A DNA stretch of 64,000 nt from Mytilus trossulus (taxonomy: Eukaryota > Mollusca > Bivalvia > Mytilida > Mytilidae), in the NCBI RefSeq assembly GCF_036588685.1, contig NC_086380.1, positions 34,362,692 through 34,426,691 of the forward strand. Reading direction: 5' to 3'. This document shows positions 13,101-25,489 of the stretch, one piece after another. The position numbers and the translations under genes were made by a program. How positions within the stretch are numbered: position 1 is the first letter of the stretch; each line of letters starts with the position of its first letter. Below the pieces are notes generated by a model that made no database searches, had not been told where the DNA came from, and saw nothing but the letters and a program-made list of their open reading frames with translations.

Positions 13101-15977
13101 ACACAACATACAAAACTAAAGACTAAGCAACACGAACCCCACCAAAAACTGGGGTGATCTCAGATGCCCCTGAAGGGTAAGCAAAACTTCAAAAGTAACT
13201 AAAAAGTTTTATAACTTTTAAATCTAAGGTTCCTCGGAGGGGAGCATAATATGAGGCGAATGTTACCATAAACAGAGGATGAATTTTATTGGCCAGCCAT
13301 GTAAGTAATTTTTCTCTCGTCTTCCGTGTCAATCACAAATCAAATAGATGAAATTACCTATTATCTATTGTTCATATGATTTGAAAGAAAGCTATGGTTT
13401 TACACTAGTAATTTTTGGGCCCTTTATAGCTTGTCGTTCTGTGTGAGCCAAGGCCCCGTGTTAAAGGCCGTACATTGACCTATAATGGTTTACTTTTATA
13501 AATTGTTATTTGGATGGAGAGTTGTCTCATTGGCACTCACACCACAACTTCCTATATCTTTATTTCGTGTACAAATATTTTGAAAAAAAAGAAGATTCTA
13601 AATGTATAATTACCTTTGCGGATAACAACCATCTTGAAAAGGGCTTTTGAATACCAGGTATGAGGCTTTGTGCTTTCCTTTGTGTCATTGGATATTTACT
13701 AAATAACGCAAGACCAGGACCATTAAATGCACCTATTTGTTTCTCTGGAGAAGAACGAACGCACTGTTCCACTGACCGGTCAAAACCGCTTACAATCACA
13801 CATGCCAAACAATCATTCGACAAAGAACGAGCAGCTTCGCATCTTAGAATTAAACATTCTATGTGTTCGTCTGGTGAAACTAAAGCATTGCAATGACTCA
13901 AAAAACATTTCAAAACTTTTTGAAAATTTACAGGATTGCATGGATGCGTTTTAAGTTGTTGTTGGTTCAATAAGACAGTATCGTCGTTGTGGGTTTTACT
14001 AAATGAGTATGGGAATTTTCTTCGTAGAGCTTTTTGAACCAAAACTAAATCCTCTGCATACCAAATCTGAAATTACACAATAATATTAGATTTTTACCGG
14101 CCACAAACTGCTTCCAATAGTGGATATCAGCTGCGCTGTTCCTTTGCTTTTTGTGTGTTTTTTGCTGTGCATATACAGCTTTTTTGTCATGGATGGATCA
14201 TAACCCATATCCGTTGACTTTTGACAATTTCTTTGATACTTATAGATAATCGTTGATCATCTCCACGAGACTGAGCCAGTACGGCGAAAGCGAGAAAATC
14301 AATCGAGATGATATGACCAATGATAATCTGTTTATCGCTATTTTACCTATGCCGACGTTGTCAATTTCATGACAATTTCACAAGCAATGCCACGTGCCTC
14401 CTTAGTTTCTAGCAATAATTTGTCATCTCAAGCTAGTAGTATGATATAAATAATTATTTAAAAAAAAAGATCAAAGGAAAAATGCACAAAAAAGCCATAA
14501 TATATAATACCATAATAACAGACAACAAAGACATATCGATAATTAATCAATGAAAAAGTAAAGACTGCTTGTGACTTCTTGGTTCCTATTCAAGCTACTT
14601 CTAACCTATTGTTATAAAAAAAAAAATCCGTCTCACATTTAGTACTAAATGATACGATCTTGAATTAAATGCAAAATTGAATTTCCAGAGAATACGATAT
14701 ATAAAGAGGAAACAGTTTTTTTTCTTGTTTTTATCTTTTTCAAATAGTGGGTGTACAAAAGCTACAGGTAATCGCTCACTTATTCTAACATGCCAGGAGG
14801 CGGATCCAGGATATTTTAAAGGGTGTAACCCCCCAAAAATCTATATACATAGTCGAGCGATATATTTACCAATCATAACAGGGACTTATCTAATCTGCAA
14901 CTGATTCCTGTCCGAAACAAGTATTTTCGTTAAAGATTTTCTTATATATTTCATGCTTTGTCTAGATTGGTCTAACTTAATTTTGATCGATAACTTTGAA
15001 AGTCTTGTTGAATTCATTTCAAATTGTTATCGTACGGCCTTCAACAAAGAGTAACACCCATACTGCATAAAGCGATAGTATGATCCAAAATGACAAATTC
15101 AAAACAATTCCAAAGAGAAAACTAACGACTTGAGACTCTTTTCACATAAAAATCTTACGATTAGAATTAATTGTAAGTTACACTGAAATGTTCAGTACAA
15201 TCTCTTGTTTTTACTTGTTTTATTTTTGTGTGGAAAGAGCTGCTGTTTTATGAACCAAAAATTAAATGAAAACAAATATGATATACATGAACAAACGACA
15301 GGCATATACAGAATGTGGCGAGGTTAAACATAATTGTTGGCGCAAGACCCGTCCCTTATCCTGGGAATGGGCCGGATGTTACCGTACAACATTAGTAAAA
15401 CTTTTAAAAATCAGATGAAAGGGAGTTAACTAACCAGATCGATACAAAGCACACAAAATGTATAGACAGAACAATATGACCTTGTGCAATTAAGACTGAT
15501 AAAGCACGAATCACACCAGAAACCGGGGACAATCTCTGGAGAGCAGAGCCTGCTCCACATGTGACACTCGTCGTGTTACTCTTAATAGATATGTTCATAC
15601 CTCATATTAATTGATTAGGCATCACACAATAGCGGATTAGTAGAGGGCTTTTGTGTAACCCTAAAATATCTGATTTTTTTTCTGCTCAAATACTGGTTTA
15701 TCAATATACAATTTTTTGCTTATCTTAATGTGTAAAAATATCAATTTTACTTATATACCTCGTTTAGACAAATGATATCTGGATCCGCATGTAAAATAGC
15801 ATCAACGATATGATTCCGTCTTTGGTCATAAAATTGTAAAAACGTTGCCAGCCCAGTGTTAAAAGTGATAAAATGTACTGCATTGCCAGTCTTCTTGTTT
15901 TTCCTCCATTTAGTGACATATCTACCATTAGCTTGTAACACAACAAAACACAAAAACAGCTGTACAAGTAACCTCAT
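6954..15977 (-). CDS. Secreted EEP-family (endonuclease/exonuclease/phosphatase) enzyme gene, five exons found, 3' end missing
   Basis: Gene span; exons are listed separately. Five exons join with matching phases into 353 codons. A cleavable signal peptide (residues 1-18, MRLLVQLFLCFVVLQANG) implies secretion. EEP-fold motifs follow in order: FNTG near residue 40, the metal-binding Glu at 73 (DIICLNE), THL at 234-236, GDLN at 281-284 and YILDHI at 337-342. Known members of this fold cut phosphodiesters (DNase I, sphingomyelinases) or phosphate esters; which substrate this one uses cannot be told. Exon 2 carries an insert with eight cysteines between the Glu motif and NGPGLALFSKYP, suggesting a disulfide-bonded loop in an extracellular enzyme. 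The final catalytic SDH motif is absent, so at least one more exon should lie below 6954; I did not find it. Introns are full of dispersed repeats. The gene is real with high confidence; its function is not settled. Confidence 0.82.
7315..7515 (+). repeat. Repeat family B copy
   Basis: Marked by GGAGCACCTGAGAACACCCC, TGGTGGGGCTCGTGTTGCTT and AGCCATGGCGTTGTCAGTTT. Plus copies: about 4975-5290, 10340-10509, 17440-17675, 19870-20030, 49140-49235, 52850-52935. Minus copies: 11340-11800, 13060-13200, 15270-15600, 20320-20560. The T-rich stretch gives spurious hydrophobic open frames. Confidence 0.75.
8622..8780 (-). CDS. EEP gene exon 4 (GDLN motif)
   Basis: 159 nt with a GTTGATAG acceptor and a GTGAGT donor; the split codons on both sides resolve to Pro and Asp. 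It encodes LFSTYEEENL, where a helix follows THL in EEP proteins, then KYILLGDLNQSP with the catalytic Asp and Asn (residues 282 and 284). Confidence 0.85.
9325..9705 (+). repeat. Repeat family A, longest copy
   Basis: Long copy of a dispersed family. The 5' part has TTTCGTCTCCGAGGGTATCA, then an AGTTGTCAGCACGTCGGTGCT-like hairpin; the middle has GATTACCTTAGCCGTATTTT; the 3' part has GAGCGTCAATGATGAGTCTT, the CGAAACGCGCG core and ends near TGGTACCTGATAACTAT. Other copies are at about 3645-3720, 4780-4862, 7915-8012, 10130-10205, 21160-21310, 42850-43075 and 47455-47992 (plus), and 9712-9900, 29150-29360, 31520-31735 and 46548-46750 (minus). No coding capacity seen; its class (SINE or MITE) is unclear. 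Confidence 0.8.
9712..9900 (-). repeat. Repeat family A, inverted neighbour
   Basis: A minus-oriented copy starting AGTTATCAAAGGTACCAG, with the core GCCAGACGCGCGTTTCGTCT. It lies tail to tail with the copy at 9325-9705, only about 10-20 bases apart. Confidence 0.8.
10510..10576 (-). CDS. EEP gene exon 3 (67-nt exon with THL motif)
   Basis: This 67-nt exon lies between a CTGTATTTCAG acceptor and a GTAAGTA donor. It enters in phase 0 and leaves in phase 1, exactly as exons 2 and 4 require. It encodes VKGIGKIGCTHLPTAITSRY plus two residues, including the THL of the EEP fold. The donor directly abuts a diverged copy of repeat family B. Confidence 0.83.
11888..11904. repeat. (TGAT)n microsatellite
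   Basis: Four TGAT/GATT units (TGATTGATTGATTGATTGAG) in otherwise ordinary AT-rich sequence. Confidence 0.75.
12610..13045 (+). repeat. Repeat family D copy
   Basis: Long copy ending TTGTCTCATTGGCACTCACA. Its last 155 bp nearly repeat at 13390-13560. Confidence 0.75.
13390..13560 (+). repeat. Repeat family D, partial recent duplicate
   Basis: About 165 bp almost identical to 12885-13045 (GGTTTTACACTAGTAATTTT through ATTGGCACTCACACCACA). It ends roughly 50 bases from the EEP exon 2 donor. Confidence 0.8.
13614..14066 (-). CDS. EEP gene exon 2 (Cys-rich insert and NGPGLALFSKYP)
   Basis: The acceptor TAATTTCAG precedes IWYAEDL, which continues the EEP pattern directly after NE of exon 1; the donor is GTAATT, with phase 0 at both ends. 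The exon encodes 151 residues. Eight cysteines fall between residues about 110 and 175, in a region most EEP enzymes lack. The core resumes at NGPGLALFSKYPMT and ends FSRWLLSAK. A recent copy of repeat family D ends only about 50 bases beyond the donor. Confidence 0.85.
14235..14440. repeat. Hairpin element, family E
   Basis: Same layout as 5940-6150: GATAATCGTTGATCATCTCC at the left and GATGATATGACCAATGATAA at the right of the stem, then TTTATCGCTATTTTACCTAT. Confidence 0.75.
15759..15977 (-). CDS. EEP gene exon 1 (signal peptide and catalytic Glu)
   Basis: The chosen start is the ATG at 15977-15975, which opens a typical signal peptide. The exon encodes 73 residues and ends with the codon of the metal-binding Glu in DIICLNE, followed by a GTATAT donor (phase 0). 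A TTTCAG lies about 10 bases upstream of the ATG, so a 5'UTR intron may end there. The FNTG motif of the first beta strand is at about residues 39-42. Confidence 0.85.
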
Positions 15978-16812
15978 TATCAAATACCTGAAATCTTAAT
16001 AAAATTTTCCACTTTACATGCTTAAATAAACATAATGTGGATTCATTTATTTTCGTGGGTATCAATTGTATTTGATTGAGTAGTTATGCCAATCTCTGCT
16101 TTTAAAGTCTATAGAAAATATGTAAATGGTTGAACATTTAATTCGTCGTTCACCTTTACCCAAAATAACCCACGAGGAAAGAATTCACAGTATGTGAATC
16201 TCCACTATACATATATTTTTTTTTGTACCAGATCAAGACATCGCTTGAAGGTTTCATTTTAGTTAAAATGCGTTTTCAAACGAGGTTCTAAATGTTAAGA
16301 TTTAAACAAAAAATAAATCTTCTTGCAATAATTGGAGATGATGCTATTTTTAACAAGTGACGTGAGTTAAATCAATTGTGCTTATTTCTGGACCGTTGAA
16401 ATAAGATGTAAAACTAAGATGCAAGAACTAATCTTTTACTGGATTTCAGTATGAAAATGATTTTTTGACCCCGAGGAGTCGAACATGAAATGGTTTTCGG
16501 GGATTGCAAAATTATAAAAACTATCTCAGTTTGTATCCCGAGAACTAACTCAATATAAAAAGAACCATCGTACATATCAAAGTTTATCATATTAGCAGAG
16601 ACATGGGGAAAATAAGGGCAATAGTAGTATACCGCTGTTCGAAAGTCATAAATTGATTAGGAGAAAACAAATCCGGGTTACAATCCAAAACTGAAAAGTA
16701 ACCATGGGGTGTGACGTTATTTATATACTTCACGTATGAGATTGATTGTCAAATTTGTATCTTTCGCCTATCTTTGAGAATTGGGATAGCGCCATAACCC
16801 AAATGCATTATG

Positions 16813-16930
16813 GTTCCTTTAGTTCTGAAATTGAAATATTCAGTTAAAACGAAAGATAAATGAGTCAAGTTTATGACTCCTTTAGTTCCGAAATTGAAAT
16901 GTTCAGTTAAAACGAAAGATAAAAGAGTCG
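16813..16930. repeat. About 60-bp tandem duplication
   Basis: CCTTTAGTTCTGAAATTGAA then TTCAGTTAAAACGAAAGATA is repeated once with few changes (second copy from about 16880). Confidence 0.85.
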
Positions 16931-17439
16931 AGTACCCTTTCTTTATACTATATTTTTGTAACAGAACTAAGTTTCATGTTTAGAATTATTGTTACAAAGG
17001 AATGTTAGTGTACAGGGCTTATATAATAGCCGAATATCATATATTACCGACACACACCTTGTAAAGCATGAGAAGTATGTTTTTTAAATTCTATATAAAC
17101 GAAGGGTACAATTACTTTTGACTGTTTCGTGCCTGGTAATTTTATTGGATGGTAGAGGTAACTGGGGTGTACAGGTCATGAATGTGAATCAATGAGACGG
17201 CCACTTATTGACAAAATTAAAAACGTGATATTGGGGTCAACATATGGTCTTGAACAATACATAAGTAATATAGAAAGCCCTAAGTGGCCACAAGGGTATA
17301 GTGAATAATGTAAATAATGCTGTGTAATTTCACTTAAGGTGCAAATGCTTATTAATATAATTGAAAAACAACGTAAAAAAGTCTTGATTTTGGAAGACTT
17401 TAAAATAATTGACCTTATTGGATTTGTAATAACAGAAGC

Positions 17440-17675
17440 AACACGACTGATGCCACATGTGGAGCAAGATATGCATACCCTCCCGGAGCACCTGAGATCA
17501 CCCCAGGTTTTGGTGGGGTTCGTGTTGTTAAGTCTTTGGTTTTCTATGTTGTGTCTTCTGCACTATTATTTGTCTGTTTGTATTTTTATTTTTAGCCATG
17601 GCGTTGTCAGTTTATTTTCGATCTATGAGTTTGACTGTTCCTCTAGTATCTTTCGACCACCCTTTAAAGCCGATA
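17440..17675 (+). repeat. Repeat family B copy
   Basis: Has GATGCCACATGTGGAGCAAG, GAGCACCTGAGATCACCCCA and AGCCATGGCGTTGTCAGTTT in family order. Confidence 0.75.
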
Positions 17676-20319
17676 GATACACAAAAACAATTATCCTTAC
17701 CTTCAAATGAACAAATTCAATACAGACATAACACAGTTAACTACGGATATAAAATAAATTTATACTCAAGCTGTTGTATTTATTAACTAATCACAGAATT
17801 ATAAAAGCAATTTTAAGAAGATTAAAAATCACATGACATTCTGTTGTGAAACATCAATAGAATTGTTTAATATATATATAGATATTAGATTTGGAACAAA
17901 TCTTGAATTATCAGCTAAACACAGTTTCAAAGGAATTAATTTCTTACGTTTTAGTGATATCAGATATTTATATGTTTCCATTAAGCTGAAATGAGACACA
18001 GGTACTTGAAATCAGTCAAGAATCCACAGTGACGCGGCGTAAACGAGGCTTCGTGTATAGCAATCACATGGCACGCATAGACGTACTCCTTATAGGAGTT
18101 TGACCAATTCCTTTAGTTATAGTTTATCACCTTGATTTATATCTTCTGAATTGATATGTTCGGTAAACAACTACTGCCTAAATTTGACAAATTGAATTAA
18201 ATTGTTTATCATTGTAATTATGACTAGAAAACAAAAATGTATAAATTGAAATTCATAAAGTCCAATAACATATCACACAATAAATTGTCTAGTACCATCT
18301 TTATCCCATGAAGTAATAATTAAAATACCAGATAAATAACCCCATCCTGATAGTTCTATGTTTTTTTCTGAAAACGTGAAAAGAAAGTGGAATTTTTCCT
18401 CATTTGGAATTATAATTTTGTATATAATTTATGAGAAAAATGAAATTGTAATGTGTGATGCATACGATATGATTTACTTGATAAGTTTCTGTACGGTTCT
18501 GTTGCCGATAGAGCACGTCTCAGCCTGACAACTATTGTTTAATTTTTAAAATGTTCTATTATTTCCATCTAATATAGTTATAACATTTGTTTTAAATTGT
18601 AGATAGAAATGTTTACACCAAACCTGCACCAACAAAAGTTTGAATAATCCCAGAATTTAGTGCTGTGGATTGTTTTTTCCTTAAAGGTGTTTGTTACAGA
18701 CAGAAGACAGCTCATTGATGCACTTGTGGCTGGTCCGATATAAGTAAATGTCCGGCTTGAAAATAATGTAAATCGTTTACATTCCTTTAGGATGAATAAA
18801 CGCTAGATAAATTATATTTCTTTTAGTAAATTGTATGTGGAATACAAGCAATGGCACGGTAATACCAAATATATAAGAGAATATCTTACAGCTTTTCATT
18901 GTATTTATATTAAAACAAAATTTTCAAAAATACCTCCAGGGAATGTTCAAAACGGAAAGTTTTTAATAAAATGGTAAAATTAAATAGCTGAAACACATCA
19001 AACGTTTGGAAAACAACTGTTATCACCCTTACATAATACATTTCCTTATGTATAGAAAATGGTGGATGAGGTTTAGTGTTCTAGCTAGCTATACCTCTCA
19101 CTTGTACGACAGTTGCACATAATTCTATTATATTGACATCAATGTTAGAATAAAACAGAAATACATAATAGGTAAAAACGTCAAAAATAGGAGAAGACAC
19201 ACTGTATCAACCTTCAACCAAATAACACATCTAACAGAGCTTATGATAATATATTGGTAACTCGGTTTGGTATGGATATGGTAATGAAAAAGCTGTATTA
19301 TATTCTCTAATATATTTGTATTAATTGTAATGGCTAAAAAGAGTTTTAAATCCAGTGAATCTAGCATGTTACATATACTAGTTGACAAAAGTAGCACAAG
19401 TTATTTTGCAATTGATAAATGCGGTATGGGTTTTCTCTTTCTCGAAGGCCATACGATTGGATATAATTACTTATATTCATTTTATTTGAACTTTGGTAGA
19501 TAGTTGTCTCATTGGCAATCATACCACATCTCCATATATATTTTTTTACATGAAGGACGAAAATGACATTGACATAAATATAAGGGATATACAAAATAAA
19601 ATAAACAATAGAGTGCACAACACATATAAATCTATAAATCTACCAAAAGCACTAATGGGTCAACGCAAAACCAATCAGTTACACCCGACGTATATATACT
19701 TTATAATTCTTTATAGATACAACGATATCAACAGTCAATGAGACAACTATGCGGTAGTTCTGAAATGACATGATAATAAGCAACTAGAGTTCCCAGGTTT
19801 ATTTTCAAAAATAACACTTCAATATTGTCTTGAGGTACAAATGTTCAGTATTTGATCCTAAAAATCAGAGATAGGTTCGTGTTGCTTAGTCTTTAGTTTT
19901 CAAAGTTGTGTCTTCTGTACTATTATTTGTCTGTCTGTATGTTTGTTTTGATTTATAGCCATGGCGTTGTCAGTTTATTTTCGATCTATGAATGTGACTG
20001 TCCCTCTGGTATCTTTGATCACATCTTGACTTTCAGTTTAAGGAGATAACGGTATATCGTTGTCTTAATCTCTTAAATCTATTGAAAAAAGTAAAATCAC
20101 AAAAATACTGAACTTCGAGATAAAACTAGATGTCCTCAATCAAATGACAAAATCAAATGATAAAGCACATCAAACGAATTGATAACAACGGTCATATTCC
20201 TTAGCGAGTACAGGCATTTTCAAATGTAGAAAATGGTGGAATAAACCTGAGTAAAGAAAAATCAATGTATCAAAGAAAAACGGAAACTATGAACTCCAAA
20301 AGGGTATGTCGACATGTAA

Positions 20320-20560
20320 AAGAGGGACGAAAGATGCCAGATGGACAGTCAAACTAGTACTCATAAATCGAAAATAAACTGACAATGTCATGGCTAATAA
20401 TGAAAAGGACAAACAGACAAACACTAGTACACATGACACAACATAGAAAACTAAAAAATAAACAACACGAACCCCACCAAAAACTAGGGGTGATCTCTGG
20501 TGCTCATGAAGGTTTAGCAGATCCTGCTCCATATGTGGCACCCGTCGTGTTGCTTATGAG
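20320..20560 (-). repeat. Repeat family B copy
   Basis: Minus-oriented: ACTGACAATGTCATGGCTAA, AACACGAACCCCACCAAAAA, TGGCACCCGTCGTGTTGCTT. Confidence 0.75.
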
Positions 20561-21159
20561 ATAAAAAAAAATCCGGTAAGCGTCTCCTACTGAGCATCCA
20601 TCACCCAAAGTTAATCTACACGCAGTCAAAATGTTACTATTGTTAATAAACACAATAGCTTAAACTATAGATCAAACAATTTCACATTATGTCGAGCGGC
20701 TGATAATTGACGATATCTATAAAAGAAAACCCGATTATCTTTGTATCGTTCTATTACTGGTCTTTTCCCTCTTCCTAAGACAGTTTAACTCTTGACGAAA
20801 GTAAGTTTGTTAACGTTTCCTCGCGCATTATGACGTCGCTGATAATGCCTGATCTAGTTTGAAACCTTGATGCTAGACTTACGGAGCGACAGAGCAGGGT
20901 GATATAGGCGCAGGGAAGGACGATAACAAAAGATTTCAAAACGTGTCGCTAGTGAGTTAAGGCATCGTATCAGTCGAATAATCATGAAGTTAACGAAGCT
21001 TATGTAGTGTTGAAAACAGGTATTCTTCCTCATAACTTCATTGGAGCAGTGTTTGTGTAAGGAGCACGCCTCTTTTAATAAAATACGTATAGTCTTAAAA
21101 CTCACAACAAAATTTGTTTATCTGATTTATATTAACACTATACGTTGGAGCAGGGGTAA

Positions 21160-21310
21160 GCCGTATTTGGCACAACTTTTTTGGAATTTTGCGTCCTCAA
21201 TGCTTTTCAAATTTGTACTTTTTTTTACCTGAGCGTCACTGATGAGTCTTATGTAGACGAAACGCGCGTCTGGCAAATTAAATTATAATCCTGGTACCTT
21301 TGATTATTAT
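21160..21310 (+). repeat. Repeat family A copy
   Basis: Has GAGCGTCACTGATGAGTCTT, then GTAGACGAAACGCGCGTCTG and ATTATAATCCTGGTACCTTT, the best match to a family A consensus 3' half. Confidence 0.8.
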
Positions 21311-21734
21311 AGTGTACTGCTTTTAGAAAGAAAGTGGGAAATCTGAAATAATAACGTTGGCGAATCATTACAGTTTGAAGTCATCCACTCTGTCAAAGTC
21401 AAGAAAAATATCGAGATATGAATACCGTCAACTTTCGGTAGTATCACTTCTATCAAGTTGACTATAATAGATTAGAAGGAGAAAAAATAAAATTCCCATA
21501 ATACTAAAAAATTAAAGGAGTACTTACTAATAAGATGATCTTCAAATTGATACTCACAAAAAGGAAATCGCCAATCACACATAGCAATTTTGCTTGATAT
21601 TAGTCATAAAAATGAACTTGAAAACCATATTTATACTTCCCACAATTTCATGTTATCCCCCTCCTTTTTGAGTTTATTTTCTTCTAAATTTGCCTTCCTT
21701 TTCTCTCTTTTATTGCTCACTTTTCTATTTCATA

Positions 21735-21738
21735 TCGT

Positions 21739-21807
<69 letters not shown>

Positions 21808-24235
21808 GCTTTATTTAAAGAGAGTAACTTATTTGGATTAAACCAATTTTCAATAAGGCTCTCTATATATACATACAATGTTAACAATATGAATAAAACA
21901 TAATTAATCTACTACTAGTATTACACACATGTAAAGAATAGACGTATAGAAAGTAATTTAACAACAACAACAACAACAACAACACCTATGGTATACATTG
22001 TGGCTTAACTTAAAATTTAACACTTTTCAAAATAAAATGACTTGTAAGAGTTTTAAAAAGCAGATATACTTTTTGATTTTTTAATTTCACTGGACAATGA
22101 ATTCCACACTTTTGGACCACTAAAAGAAAAACTTAATTTGTATAATTCTGTATTTGATTTAGGGACAATAAAATTATCCGATGATGAAAGTCGAGTATTG
22201 TACGATTGTTTACTTCTTGTAGGCACAATAAGATTTGATAAATATTTTGGTGCCAGTTGGTGTTTTGATTTATACATTAATAATGATTTGTGTTAAGAAA
22301 TTCTCTTAGTAACAGGAATAATTCCAGATTCCTTAAATAGTTCACTGGATGGTTTACGAATATCGTGTTCGTTTAAAATAATTCTAGCTGCCCTTTTTTG
22401 CAATTTTAGTAATTTGTCAACTAAAAACTTACAGTTTCCCCATACTGAACAACAGTAATCCAAATGTGAAAGAATATACGCATTGTAAAATAGAATTCGT
22501 GCATTGTGATTCAAGAATTTCTTGATTCTTTTTAATAAAGCTAATGAAGAATTAACTTTTTTGATTATATTATTAATTTGATCATACCAAGAAAGAGTTT
22601 TGTCAACAAAAATACCTAGGACTTTTTCACAGTGAATTTCATTAATCTTTTGGCCATTAATGGATACATTTAATGTGTCATTACACATCACAGACAGTTT
22701 TTGTTTTGAACCTATACACATTGTCTTAGTTTTTGACACATTAACTAACATTTTGTTTTCATCAACCCATTGACAAATATTTTCTAATACAACATTGAGT
22801 GTCTGACTTATATACCTTTTGTCTTTTCCAATTACAGAAATAGTGCTATCATCAGCAAAAAGATCAAGATAATGATTAGGATTACACAAATGCAAATCAT
22901 TAATAAATATCAAGAATAATATAGGACCTAAAACAGACCCTTGAGGTACACCTGCTTTTAATGTAGATACATCTGAAAAAGTATTTGAAATTGATACGAC
23001 TTGATGTCTATCAGCTAAATACGAAGTAAACCAATGAATAGAATTATAAGAACATTTATATTTTTGTAATTTTTGAAAGAGCAGTTTGTGATTTAGAAGA
23101 TCAAAAGCTTTACACAGATCTAAAAATACTGCCCCTACTAAATTTTCTTTCATCAATGGCTTTTAACCATTTATCTAACAAAGAAGTCATAGCAGTTTGA
23201 CAGGAATGGTTTGCACGAAAGCCTGATTGCATGACATACAATAGATTATATTTGTTTAGAAAATTCATCAAATGAGTTTTTACGTGTCGCTCAAGGATCT
23301 TAGATAGTAATGGTAAAATTGCAATAGGTCTGTAGTTAAAAACATCATTTTTTGAACCTTTATTTTTAAATACTGGTAGAACTTTAGCCAGTTTGAATAA
23401 CGATGGATATACTGATTTTCTGATGCTTAAATTAAAAATGTGACTTAATGGAACTGAAATTAGGTGTGATGACATTTTTAAAAACCTTGCACTGATATTA
23501 TCAAGACCTGTTGCTTTTTTCTCATCAAGTGTGATTTATTGATGGAGAACAAATTCACTAGTTATTTGTGGTATGGTAAAAAAGACATTTTCTGGTTCAC
23601 GACATGAAATATAATTATCAAGTTTTCCAGAACAACTGGTGCTTGAGTTTAAATTAAGATTAACATTTTCAGTAATATTTGTAAAATAATTATTGAAAGT
23701 ATCAGCAATGCTTTTAGGGTCTGTAATTGGTTTATTACTACAGTCATTTAAGATTGCATGGTCATGATGATTTTTACTACCATTTATATTATGCAAGTGT
23801 TTCCATAATTTGCTGCTATTTCCTTTTTCTTGTTCTCATACTTCAGTATAAAAAAATTGTTTTGAATTTTCTATGAGGTATTTAACCTTGTTTCTCCAAA
23901 ATTTATAGTTATATGTGTCTTTTTTCTTATGATAATAATCACGTGTTTTCCTGGCCACCATAATTTCATCATTTATCCACTGATTTTGATAAACATGCTT
24001 AACTCGCTTTTTAATGAGAGGAGCATGATGATTTAACACTTCAGTAAAAATATTTATAAAACTTAGTACCGCTTCATCAGGGTCATCAATTTCTATTTCA
24101 ATTTCAATTTACATTAAAATCATTTCAGCAGATATATTTGTATTATCAAAGGCGTCTAAAAACTGTTGCCTTCGTGAGATAGGGCTATTCTGGTGAAAAA
24201 TTCCAGATGAGATTCATTTATAATCTGTGAAAAAA
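21735..24235 (-). mobile_element. 5'-truncated, decayed non-LTR retrotransposon (CR1/Jockey-like reverse transcriptase)
   Basis: Minus-strand reading gives the reverse transcriptase order: FNYRPIAILPLLSKILER, SGFRANHSCQTA, VFLDLCKAFDLLNHKLL, GVPQGSVLGPILFLIFINDL, the catalytic FADDS box, then YCCSVWGNC and KLQKRAARI, ending with a C-terminal YNTRLSSS and GPKVWNSLSSE block. The endonuclease domain is missing. The frame is broken by stops near 23818 (TGA after FYTEV), 23535 (TAA after FVLHQ) and 22293 (TAA after KRIS), and by a frameshift near 23145. The 3' end is an AAT/ATT trinucleotide run of about 23 units at 21740-21806, a usual tail type for such elements. It is not able to move by itself. 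Confidence 0.9.
21740..21806. repeat. (AAT)n microsatellite, LINE 3' tail
   Basis: About 22-23 uninterrupted trinucleotide units, reading ATAATA on the plus strand. It sits next to the 3' end of the retrotransposon and probably derives from its tail. Confidence 0.9.
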
Positions 24236-25489
24236 ATACTTAAACTAATTCATTCAATGTTTATATCAGTAATTTGCTGAGGAATTAATGTATCTTAACT
24301 AATTAAAGCTTCTTAATTTCGAGCTTTTATTTGAAAGATCAATTTTCTTAGTTATATACTTACTCCTTTCACCGATCTATTAGCGGAGTGTCAATTAATT
24401 TTATTTTGGCACGTCGTACCATTCTCTATGAGTCCATACATGGAAACATGGTCTAACAATAAAAATTAATTGTCGCATGGAATAAAGATACTTCGACTTT
24501 TCAATGAATTATCACTCGTAATACATCGTAAACGCAAACTTTAGAATCTGGATTAATCGAATTATGAATTTTGAAAAGTGGTATACTACTGTTGCCTTTA
24601 TTTATCAGATAAGACACTTCTAACAAAGACATTATTTGGGAAAGATCCGATAATGATATAGAATGTATAAATAACCCTTTATAAATTTGAAGCGTCCGAA
24701 TCGTTTTGCATTAGTTAGTTATGATTGGTTCATCAATGATGAAGTATAGATTATATTGGCTTAAATGTATAAAAGAGTTGATAATACTATTCGGGAAAGG
24801 AAAAGGACCACAGCAGTTTTTTCTTTGCTAATGTGTATACTTAATTGATCAAACGCTCAAATTTGTGATGAAAAAGTATTATTATGTTTATATAAAACTC
24901 TAGTTGACTGGCTACAAAAATTAAAAAAACAAACGTGTGAAATATTAACCGTTTCAAGACAATATTTTTTTGTCTGTATATCTATACCATTAAACGAGTA
25001 GACCTCATTTTGTGTGTCGCTTTTCTTCCTTCCACGATAAATTAATCATCATGTCTCTGTTCTATAGGTAACATGGATAGTCGCATTTGTTATCCATTCT
25101 TATGATTATTCAGATTGAGTTATTTTTGGAGAAAAACGACAAAAAAGGAGTCCGGATATTGATTTGTTATTAGACTGACTTTTAGTCATGTATAAGACTT
25201 CCGGTTTGAAACATGCACAAGTACAACCAATCATATCATAGATAACAAATGAAAAATAAATAAGCCAATCAGAGCGTTCTCCATATCATGGTGTTTAGAT
25301 CACAAGAACCACAACTATTATACCTTCTTAGAGGGGACAATTATTTTTCGCATTAATCTACATGTAAACTACGATATATACTACTTAAATATATAGAGAC
25401 TCTCTGCATTTTGTTTACTGTTTTCTTTGGAATGTATACTATTTAATACCAATTGCATATATATTAATATAAGTAAAACAGGTGAAAAC

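Larger units (their letters stand above)
15978..21734. other. Intergenic region 5' of the EEP gene
   Basis: Holds family A, B, C and D copies (listed), the duplication at 16813-16930 and otherwise AT-rich DNA. A less AT-rich stretch at about 20790-21010 (CTCGCGCATTATGACGTCGC) might be a non-coding exon or promoter, but nothing decides this. The promoter of the EEP gene should lie just above 15977, yet no clear TATA box stands out. Confidence 0.5.
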
